From Cavia porcellus (taxonomy: Eukaryota > Chordata > Mammalia > Rodentia > Caviidae): a stretch of 64,000 bases of DNA. The stretch spans positions 2,728,001 through 2,792,000 of the forward strand of contig NW_026947543.1 in the NCBI RefSeq assembly GCF_034190915.1, in the 5' to 3' direction. Made by a program: the position numbers and the translations under genes. Under the pieces are notes generated by a model. It worked only from the letters and a program-made list of their open reading frames with translations. It was not told where the DNA came from and searched no databases. This document shows, in pieces, positions 11,287-22,316 of this stretch (position 1 is its first letter; the number at the start of each line of letters is the position of its first letter).

Positions 11287-12729
11287 TGCACAGAGATTCT
11301 TACATAATTTGTGAAATCCCACTACTTGTCTATAGGTAGCTTCTGTGTTTCAAGCTTTAGTGATATGCCTCTCTTTGTTTTGGCTCCCCTTGTTCAGGTG
11401 TCCATTTCTATTGTGATAAGCTCTCAGGCCCCAGGCAAGGGGGTGGCTGCCCTTCCTCTGGTGTTTCCTTGGATGATTACTGCCCAGGTGAACAGTGTTT
11501 GAATATATTGGATCATGTGCATTTGAAAAGGAAATGAGTAAAGATTCATGAGTTAATGTGGACATGCCAGGGAATTGAGGGGCCATGATAGAGACAAAAC
11601 TTCAGGCCATGGGTTGAAGGCTGAGGCTTCTGTACCTCTAGCTTCTTCAATAGTGTTTACATGGGCCTGCTGAGCAATTGTGTGCTCTCAAATGTTATTT
11701 AATGGGTTTTGTTTTAATTTATTTTGTTTTTTCCTTTGGTTTTTTACATGGAAGGAACAGTACCATGGTTTGAAGAAGCTGGAGTGTCTTACCTAAGAGA
11801 CATTTGAAAAAAGGGACAATTCAGCAGCCAAGAGTTTCTCAAATGCCCTTGGCATTTTAAAAAAAGTGATATAAAGTTGAGCGTGTCATGTTAATGTCGC
11901 TTTACAAAAGATTTTACCTCCTATTTGATAGGAATTACTGTTTCTTTGAAAGTTCAACCTGCACTGAAATAAAGATAATCCCTCCTTTCCTCATTCTGCT
12001 TGAAACCACATCCTTTTTTAGTTATATTTTCTTACACAGAAACACTTGGATATGACTACAGCAAGAGTTTCCCATTGGTGGAATTTCCACGGAGACACAT
12101 GAAGTAATACTGCACAACTTCAAGTGAAGTGCACTGTCCCATGACAAAGGCAATTCTGGGCAAACCTCTAGTAACTGAAAATCTTAGAAAGTCTAAAAGT
12201 GAGTGAATGAAAATGGGCCTCTCCACATTTGGACACGGCCTTTCCTGAAGCACACATTTGTGGAAAAAGTAATTATGAGAGATGCATGAACTCCCAAAAC
12301 GGAATGGAAATTTTCTTGTTTAGGCCTGGAACGCTATGGCCTGGAGCCCTGTGGTTCTAACTGGATGAGCAAAGTGTGAGCAGAGATCAAAGTAAAACAC
12401 ACACCATTTAGGAAACTCGATATTTAACCAGGTGTCCAGAGTAGTGGCAAACTGTACTTGTGTCAATTTGCTCAAATCCTGTCTTCAGAAGAAAGTAAAT
12501 TCCAGCACGACCAGTGACTAGAGGAGGACACATTTCAAAGGACTTGTAAAAAGTCCAACCCTGAAGTTAGCCCAACACTTAATTTAGATGAAAAGTAGCA
12601 GAGTCTGTTAGTCTTTCAAGTTTTAATAGGAGAAACTTATAGCATGTAATAGCTGTTACATGAATAACTTCAGAGCTTTTGGAGAGGTCGAAATCACTAT
12701 GAGTGAGGGCTTCCCTGACTCACAAAGTT

Positions 12730-12744
12730 AAAAATAGTAAAACA
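12730..12744 (+). repeat. HAL1 copy 1, 5' target-site duplication
   Basis: aaaaatagtaaaaca immediately before the element. The same 15 bp follows the A-rich tail, and other units contain it once. Confidence 0.88.
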
Positions 12745-13615
12745 GGACTTCCTGAGAACATGTTGGACAGACAGCAGCAGCTACTGAAGGCTCTCTAAAG
12801 GCTCGGCTCAGAGGCCAGCAATGATGCGGACTAAAGAGATACGAACCAGTAGAGATATGCTCTGCTGACTCAGGAACGAACTGGGCTGAGAGAATCTAAC
12901 TTAGAATACAGTCCTGGCGCTAAAATAGGAACAGAAAAATCTCGGTGTGGAGGCTTGACCCCACGCAATTGGAAACTGTGGTTTGGATTTCCCGCCGCCC
13001 ATTGGCTGGCTGCCTCCACAGCGGCTCGGCAAGGAAAGACGCGCCCGCCGAGCTCTGGGAACGGGAGTCTGCGAATGGAGTCCTCGCGCCATTGGAAACC
13101 GCGGTTTGGATTTCCCGCCGCCCAGCGGCTGGCTGCCTCCACAGCGCTCGGCAAGGACAGACGCGCCCGCCGAGCTCTGGGAACGGGAGTCTGCGAACGG
13201 AGTCGGAAACAGGACGGACAAGGAGGAAAACTGACTGGTGGCGAGGTGAGCAAGAAACTGATCCCCTACCACAGGTTGACTCCAGCAGAGGTTTTTCTGG
13301 GCTCGGGCAGTCCTGTAAGAGCAGGGCGCGGTGACAACTCCAGCCGCACATTCCCCTCTCGGACGGGATTAGTGAAAGGTGCCTGGCCTGAGTGACGCTG
13401 CTGGCGGACTCCCTAGGCTGGCCTAACCCAGATCCCAGAGCCTGATGGTGGCCCGGAGGAGCGACCGACTCCCACGTAGGCTGCCTCCTCCGCAACTCCC
13501 TGGGGCGCAGCGGTGGGCGGGAACAACTAGCCAGCGCAATTTGATCAGGCTGTGGCTGACAGGCAGGGAAGCCGGGCCTCCTATGTAAGATTGCATTTTA
13601 TAAGGAACAGAAAAT
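12745..13615 (+). promoter_or_regulatory. HAL1 copy 1 5' leader/promoter with two tandem monomers
   Basis: 871 bp and markedly more GC- and CpG-rich than the surrounding array. 12968-13090 (123 bp) and 13091 to about 13204 are tandem copies; both contain tttggatttcccgccgccc and gacgcgcccgccgagctctg. The first keeps an ATTGG (inverted CCAAT) after the GC box, changed to agcgg in the second. Tandem monomer promoters are characteristic of rodent L1 leaders. Long open frames here on both strands come from base composition, and the main ones lack an ATG start. Confidence 0.7.
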
Positions 13616-14092
13616 ATGGGGAAGGGAAGCAACAAAAAAGGCTCCTCGGCCCCCAATCCTGAGAAACAGGCAATCGTGGACACCGCACCAATATACATTA
13701 AGCGCCATCTAGAGAGCCTCATAGACCATTTCAGGAATGAAGTTATCAATGACCTGAAGCTAGAAGTATGCAGAATAGTTAGAGAAATGCTAAGCACCAC
13801 CCAGGAAAAAGAAGATGGTGGAATGGAAGAACAGAAAAAGAGGGGAGAATTGCTTGATGGAGAAAACAGAGAAAGCATTGAGTATGTGAAGCAGGTTCAA
13901 AGAGACTATCAAGAAATTAAGAAGTCTATCCAAGACTGGCATAACAGCTTGAAAGAAACTAAGGACAGACTATCTGAATTGGAGGGCAGACTTGAAACAT
14001 GGGAGAATGAAATGAAAAACTTCTTAAAAATAACAAAGAAACACACAGCAATAATACAAAGACAAGAAGATGATAAAGGAGCCATAACTTAA
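13616..14092 (+). pseudogene. HAL1 copy 1 ORF1, N-terminal part (coiled coil), then frameshift
   Basis: The ATG in aatATGg opens 158 codons starting MGKGSNKKGSSAPNPEKQ. This is a basic, unstructured start followed by a charged, Leu/Ile-spaced region (residues about 40-150, e.g. DRLSELEGRLETWENEMKNF) that looks like the ORF1p coiled coil used for trimerisation. The stop at 14090-14092 is premature: the L1 ORF1 reading continues in another frame (next entry). ORF1p is an RNA-binding chaperone that coats the element's RNA in cytoplasmic particles. The break would give a coiled coil without an RNA-binding domain. Confidence 0.8.
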
Positions 14093-14667
14093 GGATTAAG
14101 AACATAAAAGAAGAAGTAGGGACACAAACAAGTGAACTACAAAAGCTACTCACAGAAATAATCCAGGAGAATTTTCCTAATTTAGCAAAAGCTAAAGATA
14201 CTCAGATGTATGAGGCATACAGGACCCCAGCTACCTACAACCCTAACAGAGAAACACCCAGGCATATAATAATAAAAATTCCAGAAATTCAATACAAGAA
14301 CAGAATATTAAAAGCTGTAAGAGACAAGAAACAGATCACTTACAAGGGAATACCCATCAGAATTACAGCAGATTTCTCTTCACAAACCATCAAATCACGA
14401 AGAGCATGGGGAGAAATAATTCAAGCTTTGAAAGATAATAATCTCCAGCCAAGATTGAGATATCCTGCACAACTGTCCCTGGAAATTGATGGAAAAACGA
14501 GGTGCTTCCAGGATAAAGAGGAACTGGGGGAATTTGCAACCACCAATTCAACCCTACAGAAAGTATTGCAGGATATTCTAAAAAAAGAAAAATACAAAGA
14601 ACCCAGAAATAGTGGCAGGGAGGCCACAACGAATGGAGCAGAGAACAAAATGAAGAAGACAAACTGA
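14077..14667 (+). pseudogene. HAL1 copy 1 ORF1, C-terminal part (RRM and CTD) in shifted frame
   Basis: Reading in the other frame from 14077 gives RSHNLRI..., then IIQENFPNLAKA, EAYRTP, RHIIIKIP, AVRDKKQITYKG, ADFSSQTIKSRRAW, QPRLRYPAQLSLEIDG and a stop at 14665-14667. These blocks are the hallmark order of the L1 ORF1p RRM and C-terminal domain. Together with the N-terminal part, the total is about 350 codons, the normal ORF1 length. The frame change falls around 14060-14077 and fits a one-base indel. The first ATG in this frame (14206) would give a 153 aa C-terminal fragment. Confidence 0.82.
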
Positions 14668-15995
14668 CAGCTACTGACAGAAAAAGAGCTCAACAGAAAT
14701 GAGACAGAGAAGATTGGATGATAGGAACAGCTTTTTTTGGAGAAAATGACATCTTAATAGGTAATGCTGATTTAGTACCATCTTGTTTTGAAGTCTCATC
14801 TAGCTTTTGTTCTTCTGTCTCCAATGGTCTAAACAGGTTGTATCTTATTGGATTTTGTTATGTACGATAGTATAAGCAAAAACCTTTTAAGGACAAGGAG
14901 ATTATACAGAGACCATTGTTCATTTTCTGTTAGTCGATTCTAAATACTCTATAATGCTGTCATTCTCTTAAATGGTTTTACATTGTTTTGATATACTTAA
15001 TGCTACAGTATATGAAGTTGTACTCAAGGACTTCAGGGAGGGAGTCAATATGGTAACTATTTTTGGGTCAGGATTATCTGGTGGTGAAACACTATTCTGC
15101 TTAAATGGTTATGTTTTGATCTGCCCTGGTTCACTGTTATGCCCTCTTTTTTCTCAATCTCCACTCCATTATTTACTTTTTTATTTTTATCCATTTAATT
15201 AAAGGGAAAAATATAGCAGGATATAATATAGTAACCCACTTTGACTTTCTATTATCTCGATTTGAAGCCCTGTATTACTCTCACCATCTTGTTTTTGACT
15301 GAGGTTCCTCTATTCTGTTTTGCTGGATAGTATCAGGTTCGAAAGTTTAGGCATCACCTGAGAAGATAATGAGATTCATTATAACGCCCATTCTCGTTGA
15401 CTTTTATCTACTTTTGAAGACCTACAATATCTCCAATGTTTTGGTTTTGTCGGTTTTATTCTTTACGGTTTTGTTCAATTATATAGGCAATTCTATTAGA
15501 AATAGCGGGAGGCATTACGGTAACCATTGTTGATCACCTTGTATTATGTTTTTATATTATCTATTATGTCCACCCTTTTGACTTGACCGATTCTGTTCTG
15601 TTATGTCACATTTGGTTTTACTCTCTTCCAAAAAAGCAATAAGAACCGTGGGAGCAATGAAACCCAAAATGTGTAATAGTCATTGTACAAAAGAGAGGAA
15701 AAGAAAGTGCTCTAAACTATATAACTGCATGTATATTTAAATGTATAAGATAGAAAATGATATCACAGAGTTTTATTGGATCATTGAACAGAATTGTTTG
15801 CAGTATCATTGTTGGAAGGTCCACTCAACAAGCTTTAATTTTGTGACTTGAACAATTATTTCTAAGATGGCAATATGTAATCCATTAACTAGTGATTGCC
15901 TACTGCGCATTTTTTTCTCCTGTAAATCTGTATAACTTGTACCCCTTCACTGTTTTTTTTTCTTTCTTTTCTTTTCTCCTTAAATAAAATAAAAA
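14668..15995 (+). other. HAL1 copy 1 3' non-coding region and tail
   Basis: 1328 bp without a supported coding frame and with no reverse-transcriptase motif in any frame I could read. It ends with a pyrimidine tract (about 15949-15980, tttctttcttttcttttctcc-like) followed by ttaaataaaata and poly(A). A 76-codon open frame at 14972-15202 starts with a TTG and is not supported. Confidence 0.75.
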
Positions 15996-16010
15996 AAAAA
16001 TAGTAAAACA
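15996..16010 (+). repeat. HAL1 copy 1, 3' target-site duplication
   Basis: aaaaatagtaaaaca, then the unit continues with aacaatttg. Its A-run merges with the poly(A) tail, so the left edge is ambiguous by several bases. Confidence 0.85.
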
Positions 16011-17129
16011 AACAATTTGAAAAACCAATCAACCAATTAAATACAATCACTAGGTCCAAAGGGTTTCACTGGTTTTAAAACCACTTATGGAATGCACAAC
16101 TATTGATGAGGCTTACTCTGCATTCTGCTTTACTCAGGCCCGGTACATGAGCAACTGTGAAAGCAAAATTCAAAATGTTATGTGAAGTGACCATTTCATT
16201 GGTGAAACCATGACCCAATAAACATTTTCTCTTTTGAAACTCCGGACATTATCCATATATGTTCTCAAAGGGAAGGAATGCACAGGATTTAGATTGATAT
16301 TTTTTTCACTATTTTGTGTTCCACCAGATTTATTTGAAGATCTCCTGTCCTGCATCCACTGCCCAATGCAGAAGGCCACACATAGGACAACCAACATGAG
16401 AACTTAACTGCTACAGCCTGATTAAATCACCATGAGAATATAAATTTCCTTTCATCATCAAAGATTTTTACATCAAATTAACCAGCTCTCTTGCTTTCCC
16501 ATGTTTTTCCCTGGTTTTTGTACCTTGAAATGGGTGTGCACTCTTCTCAGTCTGGATCTCCATCTTCCCCCGTATTTCCAAACATATTCATCTGGGAAAC
16601 ATGTAAAGATCTTATTCGGGGCTTGTTTCATTGTTTTCAAATATCTGCCCTTGAAATTCAACTTCCACCACTGTCTCTCATATCCAAAGCTATGTGCTTG
16701 CAGAGGATTTCTGCTGAGAAATTTCACAGAAAGCTCTTATACTGCAGGTGAGTCATTCCAGCAAGTCTTGACTGAATAGCTTAGGAAACAGGACTCAGCC
16801 AAATGACAGACATGACAAGGGAAAAGCATATGCTCAAGGATAAGACATGTCAGAGAACATCTGCCAGGCCCTGGCATATTTCATATCCCATTGAAAGTAC
16901 TTCCATGTGTAGATTGGCAAACATTTCCATCCCCAAATTCTGAGCAGTGAAGCCTTCAGTGAGAATCCTGTGGCATACCAGGCCAAGAATATTCATCCTA
17001 TTTAAATCTTGCCCTACAAGGTCCTCTGAGCCACTGAGGTCTCCATGGCAATGCCCAGCATTGTGACTCAGGTCTCCTACTGCACACTTGTATCCTAGAG
17101 CCTAAAGTCCAGCTCACAATGGTGCTCAG

Positions 17130-17483
17130 CCAATCACAGCCCAGTGTGGTTGCCTGGCAACCACAAGCTTGTGGCTTTCTGTGAACTGTTTCAGCCGAAC
17201 TCTGCAGCTTTCCACCTCATACAACCACAGCCATTCCAATCATGCAGTATTTGATTAGCCTCTCTATGTTGCCTCAGAATTTTTTTTACAGTTGTAGTGA
17301 TCAAGAAAATTTGACATATTTTGAGAAGTGGAGGGAAGTAATTGAAAGACCTTTTGGTCTGTCTGTGGTCGATGTTTTCCAAACTTGACTACCCCAGTCT
17401 TTTAAATTTTCAAACCTAGAGCCTAAAATCCACCTCACAGTGATGTTCAGCCAATCTCAGCCCAGTGTGGTTGCCTGGCAACC
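17130..17483. promoter_or_regulatory. X-box/CCAAT double module, U4
   Basis: Both 15-mers are intact: 17148-17162 (CCAAT 17130-17134) and 17469-17483 (CCAAT 17451-17455). The upstream ccatggcaa site has a C-to-T change (ggcaatgc near 17047). Confidence 0.58.
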
Positions 17484-18281
17484 ACAAGGCTTTGAATTTC
17501 TGTGAACAGTTTCAGCCCAACTCTGCAGCTTTCCACCTCATACAACCACAGCCATTCCAATCATGCAGTATTTGATTAACTTCTCTAAGTTGCCTCAGAA
17601 TTTTTTTTAAAGTTGTGGTGATCAAGCAAATTTGACATATTTTGACAAGTGGAGGGAAGTAATTGGCTCTGTCTTTAGCTCTGTTTGTGGTATATGGGGT
17701 CCAAAGCTGACTAGCCCTGTCTATTCAGTTATCAAACTTAGAAAGCCAAATGTTTCAAGGGAGGAAAGAAAATGCCACAATGATTTGGGTTCTTCCAAGT
17801 TTCTGGTGGCTTGGGAAGCAAACCTGCAAACCATACATGCAATCTCTGCTGGATTACTGCCACCATGGTAGTATTAGTTAGCACGAAAAGCCAGAAACCA
17901 GAAGATGAGTCCCAAAATGAATGTGAATCCTTGCAGTGCATGAATATTTGGAGAGCCTGCTTCAACTATCCAGCTTCCTCGGGGTTCACATGTATGCAAT
18001 CACTATTTCAAGGAGGTCTGCAACCATTCCAGCATAACCCTGAACACTAAACATGACGTACTAGCTCAATACCTAAACCAACATAATGCTAGATAGCTTA
18101 TCACCAGCAGGTTTTCCCAGAATTCAAATGTAACATGGTGAAAGGGAAACCCTTACAAACCGGATGCAAATGCCCCTATACCTAAAAATCCCAGGTATTT
18201 TCTCATGGCATGGAATATTTAGACTCCACAACTCATGTAGGTAACCCAGGGATCTGGACCAAGTGTGTCTAGTTTTCTGTT

Positions 18282-18432
18282 GTCCTCTTTTTGGTGACAG
18301 CATCTTATGTAGTTGTTGAAAGAGGCCTTGAGATAAATTCGTAGCCCAAGATGGACTGGAACTCCCAAGGATCCATCCACCTAAGCCCCCAGATTGCTGG
18401 GGTTATAGGCATGAGCGACCATGCCAAGCTTG
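18282..18432 (-). mobile_element. B1-type SINE, U4
   Basis: Identical in layout to the U1 copy, from which it derives through the higher-order duplication. Confidence 0.8.
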
Positions 18433-20916
18433 TGCACAGAGATTCTTACATAATTTGTGAAATCCCAATACTGGTCTATAGGTAGCTTCTGTGCTTCAGG
18501 CTTTAAGAATATGCCTCTCTTTGTTTTGGCTCCCCTTGTTCAGGTGTCCATTTCTATTGTGCTAAGATCCAAGGCCCCAGGCAAGGGGGTGGCTGCCCTC
18601 CCTCTGTTGTGTCCTTGGATGATTACTGATCAGGTAAACAGGGTTCAAATATATTGGATCCTGTGCATTTGAAGAGGAAATGAGTAAAGAATCATGAGTT
18701 AATATGTACATGCCAGGGAATTGAGGGGCCATGATAGAGACAAAACTTCAGGCCATGGGCTGAAGGCTGAGGCTTCTGTACCTCTAGCTTCTTGAATAGT
18801 GTTTACATGGGCCTGCTGAGCAATTGTGTGCTCTCAAATGTTATTTAATGGGTTTTGTTTTAATTTATTTTGTTTTTTTCTTTGGTTTTTTACATGGAAC
18901 GAACAGTACCATGGTTTGAAGAAGCTGGAGTGTCTTATCTAAGAGACATTTGAAAAAAGGGACAATTCAGCAGCCAAGAATTTCTCAAATGACTTTGGCG
19001 TTATAAAAAAAGTGACATAAAGTTGAGCGTGTCATGTCCATGTCTCTTTACAAAAGATTTTTCCTCCTATTTGATAGGAATTACTGTTTCTTTGAAAGGT
19101 CAACCTGCACTGAAATAAAGATAATCCCTCCTTTCTACATTCTGCTTGAAACCACATGCTTTGTTAGTTATATTTTCTTACACAGAAACACTTGGAGATG
19201 ACTACAGCAAGAGTTTCCCATTGGTGGAATTTCCAAGGAGACACATGAAGTAATACTGCACAACTTCAAGTGAAGCGCACTGTCCCTTGACAATGGCAAG
19301 TCTGGGCAAACATCTAGTAACTGAAAATCTTAGAAAGTCTGAAAGTGAGTGAATGAAAATGGGCCTCTCCACATTAGGACAGGGCCTCTCCTGAAGCACA
19401 CATTTGTGGAAAAAGTAATTATGAGAGATGAATGAACTCCCAAAACGGAATGGAAATTTTCTTGTTTAGGCCTGGAACACTATGGCATGGAGCCCTGTGG
19501 TTCTAACTGGATGAACAAAGTGTGAACAGAGATCAAAATAAAACACACCCCATTTAGGGAACTCCATGTTTAACCAGGTGTCCAGAGTAGTGGCAAACTG
19601 TACTTGTGTCAATTTGCTCAAATCCTGTCTTCACAAGAAAGTAAATTCCAGCACGACCAGTGACTAGAGGAGGACACATTTCAAAGGACTTGTAAAAAGT
19701 CCAACACTGAATTTAGCCCATCACTGAATTTAGATAAAAAGTAGCAGAGTCTGTTAGTCTTTCAAGTTTTAATAGCAGAAACTTATAACATGTAATAGCT
19801 GTTACATGAATACCTTCAGAGCTTTTGGAGAGGTCTAAATCACTACGAGTGAGGGCTTCCCTGACTCACAAAGTTAAAAATAGTAAAACAAACAATTTGA
19901 AAAACCAATCAACCAATAAAATACAAACACTAAGTCCAAAGGGTTTCACTGGTTTTAAAACCACTTATGGAATGCACAACTATTGAAGAGGCTTACTCTG
20001 CATTCTGCTTTACTCAGGCCTGGTACATGAGCAACTGTGAAAGCAAAATTCTAAATGTTATGTGAACTGACCATTTCATTGTGAAACCATGACCCAATAG
20101 AGATTTTCTCTTTTGAAACTTCGTACATTATCCATATATGTTCTCAAAGGGAAGGAATACACAGGATTTAGGCTGATTTCATTTTAGTATTTTGTGTTCC
20201 ACCAGATTTATTTGAAGATCTCCTGTCCTGCATCCACTGCCCAGTGCAGAAGGCCACAGATATGACAAACAACATGAGAACTTCACTTCTGCAGCCTGAT
20301 TAAATCATCATGAGAATATAATTTTCCTTTCATCATCAAAGATTTTTACATCAGATTAACCAGCTCTCTTGGTTTCCCATGTTTTTCCCTGGTGTTTGTA
20401 CCTTAAAATGGCTGTGCACTCTTCTCAGTCTTGATCTCCATCTTCCCCCATATTTCCAAACATATTCATCTGGGAAACATGTAAAGATCTTATTCAGGGC
20501 TTGTTTCATTGTTTTCAAATATCTGCCCTTGAAATTCATCTTCCACCTCTGTCTCTCATATCCAAAGCTATATGCTTGCAGAGGATTTCTGCTGAGAAAT
20601 TTCACAGAAAGCTCTTATACTGCAGGTGAATGATGCCAGCAAGTCTTGACTGAATAGCTTAGGGAACAGGACTCAGCCAAATGACTGACATGACAAGGGA
20701 AATCCGTATGCTCAAGGATAGGACATGGCAGAGATCATCTGCCAGGCCCTGGAATATTTCATATCCCATTGAAAGTACATCCATGTGTAGATTGGCAAGC
20801 ATTTCCATCCCCAAATTCTGCGCAGTGAAGCCTTCAGAGAGAATATTGTGGCATACCAGGCCAAGAATATTCATCCTATTTAAATCTTGCCCTACAAGGT
20901 CCTCTGTGCCACTGAG

Positions 20917-21363
20917 GTCTCCATGGCAACGCCCAGCATTGTGACTCAGGTCTCCTACTGCACACTTGTATCCTAGAGCCTAAAGTCCAGCTCACAATGG
21001 TGCTCAGCCAATCACAGCCCAGTGTGGTTACCTGACAACCACAAGCTTGTGGATTTCTGTGAACTGTTTCAGCCCAACTCTGCAGCTTTCCACCTCATAC
21101 AACCACAGCCATTCCAATCATGCAGTATTTGAATAGCCTCTCTATGTTGCCTCAGATTTTTTTTTTACAGTTGTAGTGATCAAGAAAATTTGACATATTT
21201 TGAGAAGTGGAGGGAAGTAATTGGAAAACATTTTTGGTATGTCTGAGGTCTATGGGTTCCAAACTTGACTATCCCAGTCTTTTAAATTTTCAAACCTAGA
21301 GCCTAAAATCCACCTCACAGGGATGTTCAGCCAATCTCAGCCCAGTGTGGTTGCCTGGCAACC
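20917..21363. promoter_or_regulatory. X-box/CCAAT double module, U5
   Basis: Damaged copy a at 21026-21040, intact copy b at 21349-21363. This is the same pattern as U2. Confidence 0.55.
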
Positions 21364-22161
21364 ACAAGCCTGTGGATTTCTGTGAACAGTTTCAGCCCAA
21401 CTCTGCAGCTTTCCACCTCATACAAACACAGCCATTCCAATCAGGCAGTATTTGATTCACCTCTCTAATTTGGCTCAGAATTTTCATAGAAGTTGTGGTG
21501 ATCAAGCAAATTTGACATATTTTGACAAGTGGAGGGAAGTAATTGGCTCTGTCTTTAGCTCTGTTTGTGGTATATGGGGTCCAAACTTGACTACCCTAGT
21601 CTATTCAATTTTCAAACTTAGAAAGCCAAATGTTTCAGGGGAGGAAAGAAAATGCCACAATGATTTGGGTTCTGCCAAGTTTCTGGTGGCTTGCGAAGAA
21701 AACCTGCAAACCATAAATGCAATCTCTGCTGGATGACTGCCACCATGGTAGTATCAGTTAGCACTAAAAGCCAGCAACCAGAAGATGAGTCCCAAAATGA
21801 AAGTGAATGCTTGCAGTGCGTGAATATTTGGAGTGCCTGCTTCAACTATCCAGCTTCCTCGGGGTTCACATGTCAGCAATCGCTATTTCAAGGAGGTCTG
21901 CAGCCATTCCAGCATAACCCTGAACACTAAACATGAGGTACTAGCTCAATACCTAAACCAACATAATGCTAGATAGCTTATCACCAGCAGGTTTTCCCAG
22001 AATTCAAATGTAACATGGTGAAAGGGAAACCCTTAGAAACGGGATGCAAAGGCCCCTTTCACTAAACATCCCAGGTATTTTCTCATGGCATGGAATATTT
22101 AGACTCCACAACTCATGTAGTGAACACAGGGACCTGGACCAAGTGTGTCTAGTTTTCTGTT

Positions 22162-22316
22162 GTGCTCTTTTTGGAAACAGCATCTTATGTTGAAAGTTGT
22201 TGAAAGAGGCCTTGAGATAAATTCGTAGCCCAAGATGGATTGGAACTCCCAAGGATCAATCCACCTCAGCCACCAGATAACTGGAATTATAGGCATGAGC
22301 GACCATGCCATGCATG
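22162..22316 (-). mobile_element. B1-type SINE, U5
   Basis: Counterpart of the U2 copy, with a C-to-G difference at 22164. Confidence 0.78.

Larger units (their letters stand above)
7756..11291 (+). repeat. Array unit U3, short form (one module copy)
   Basis: At 3536 bp this is the short unit. It is missing about 322 bp because it has a single X-box module (10289 to about 10612) instead of two, and a further 24 bp near 10948 where aatacct runs straight into tatcacc. The surviving module begins like copy a of other units (ccagctcacaatggtgctc) and ends like copy b (tgacaagtggaggg, then ggctctgtc), so it is a recombinant. The HAL1 site is empty (after 9206). No supported coding gene. Confidence 0.94.
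12745..15995 (+). mobile_element. HAL1-type (ORF1-only) LINE-1 relative, copy 1
   Basis: A 3251 bp insertion found only in U4 and U7; all other units are uninterrupted at this point. The order is a GC-rich leader with tandem monomers, an L1 ORF1-like reading frame, about 1.3 kb of non-coding 3' sequence and an A-rich end with aataaa (15981-16000). There is no endonuclease or reverse-transcriptase ORF2 and no room for one. That architecture matches the HAL1 ('half-L1') elements known in mammals, including rodents, which depend on L1 ORF2 protein supplied in trans. It is flanked by 15 bp target duplications and appears full length at both ends. Confidence 0.85.
3239..17804 (+). repeat. Higher-order repeat block 1 (14,566 bp, three units plus HAL1)
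   Basis: Every feature from about 3240 recurs exactly 14,566 bp downstream. The block consists of the tail of U1, U2, U3 and U4 including the HAL1 insert (3884+3536+7146 bp). The left edge falls between a mismatch cluster at about 3235 (tgccgag here, ttccaag at 17801) and perfect agreement from 3240 on. Its junction with block 2 lies inside ordinary unit sequence, as expected for unequal crossing-over between homologous positions of different units. Edges are accurate to about 40 bp. Confidence 0.93.
11292..18437 (+). repeat. Array unit U4, interrupted by HAL1
   Basis: 3880 bp of unit sequence plus a 3266 bp insertion (element and one copy of the target duplication). The part before the insertion is subfamily A (tgtttacat near 11656). 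The part after it carries variants seen in the right arm: ctccggacatt near 16241, and gaaagaccttttggtctg near 17344 in module copy a. The unit is therefore a mosaic whose switch point lies near the HAL1 site. Both X-boxes (17148-17162, 17469-17483) are intact. Confidence 0.93.

Noticed and set aside
10974..11291. 105-codon minus-strand frame (MHMLGMIAHAYNPSNLG...)
   Set aside because: It is translation through the B1 SINE; AHAYNPSNLG-type peptides are the familiar SINE product.
12920..13495. 191-codon antisense frame and 129-146-codon sense frames in the HAL1 leader
   Set aside because: The antisense frame and the two longest sense frames begin with TTG or GTG, not ATG. The GC-rich duplicated monomers suppress stops in several frames at once. 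I considered an ORF0-like product but saw no support.
13423..13878. 151-codon antisense frame overlapping the ORF1 start
   Set aside because: It has an ATG but is the mirror of the purine-rich coiled-coil region of ORF1. Ser/Leu-rich antisense frames are a common by-product.
14668..15995. Possible remnant of L1 ORF2 after ORF1
   Set aside because: No reverse-transcriptase or endonuclease motif in any frame, and the sequence is rich in stops. The element has clean target duplications at both ends, so the absence is structural to the element, not a deletion in this copy.
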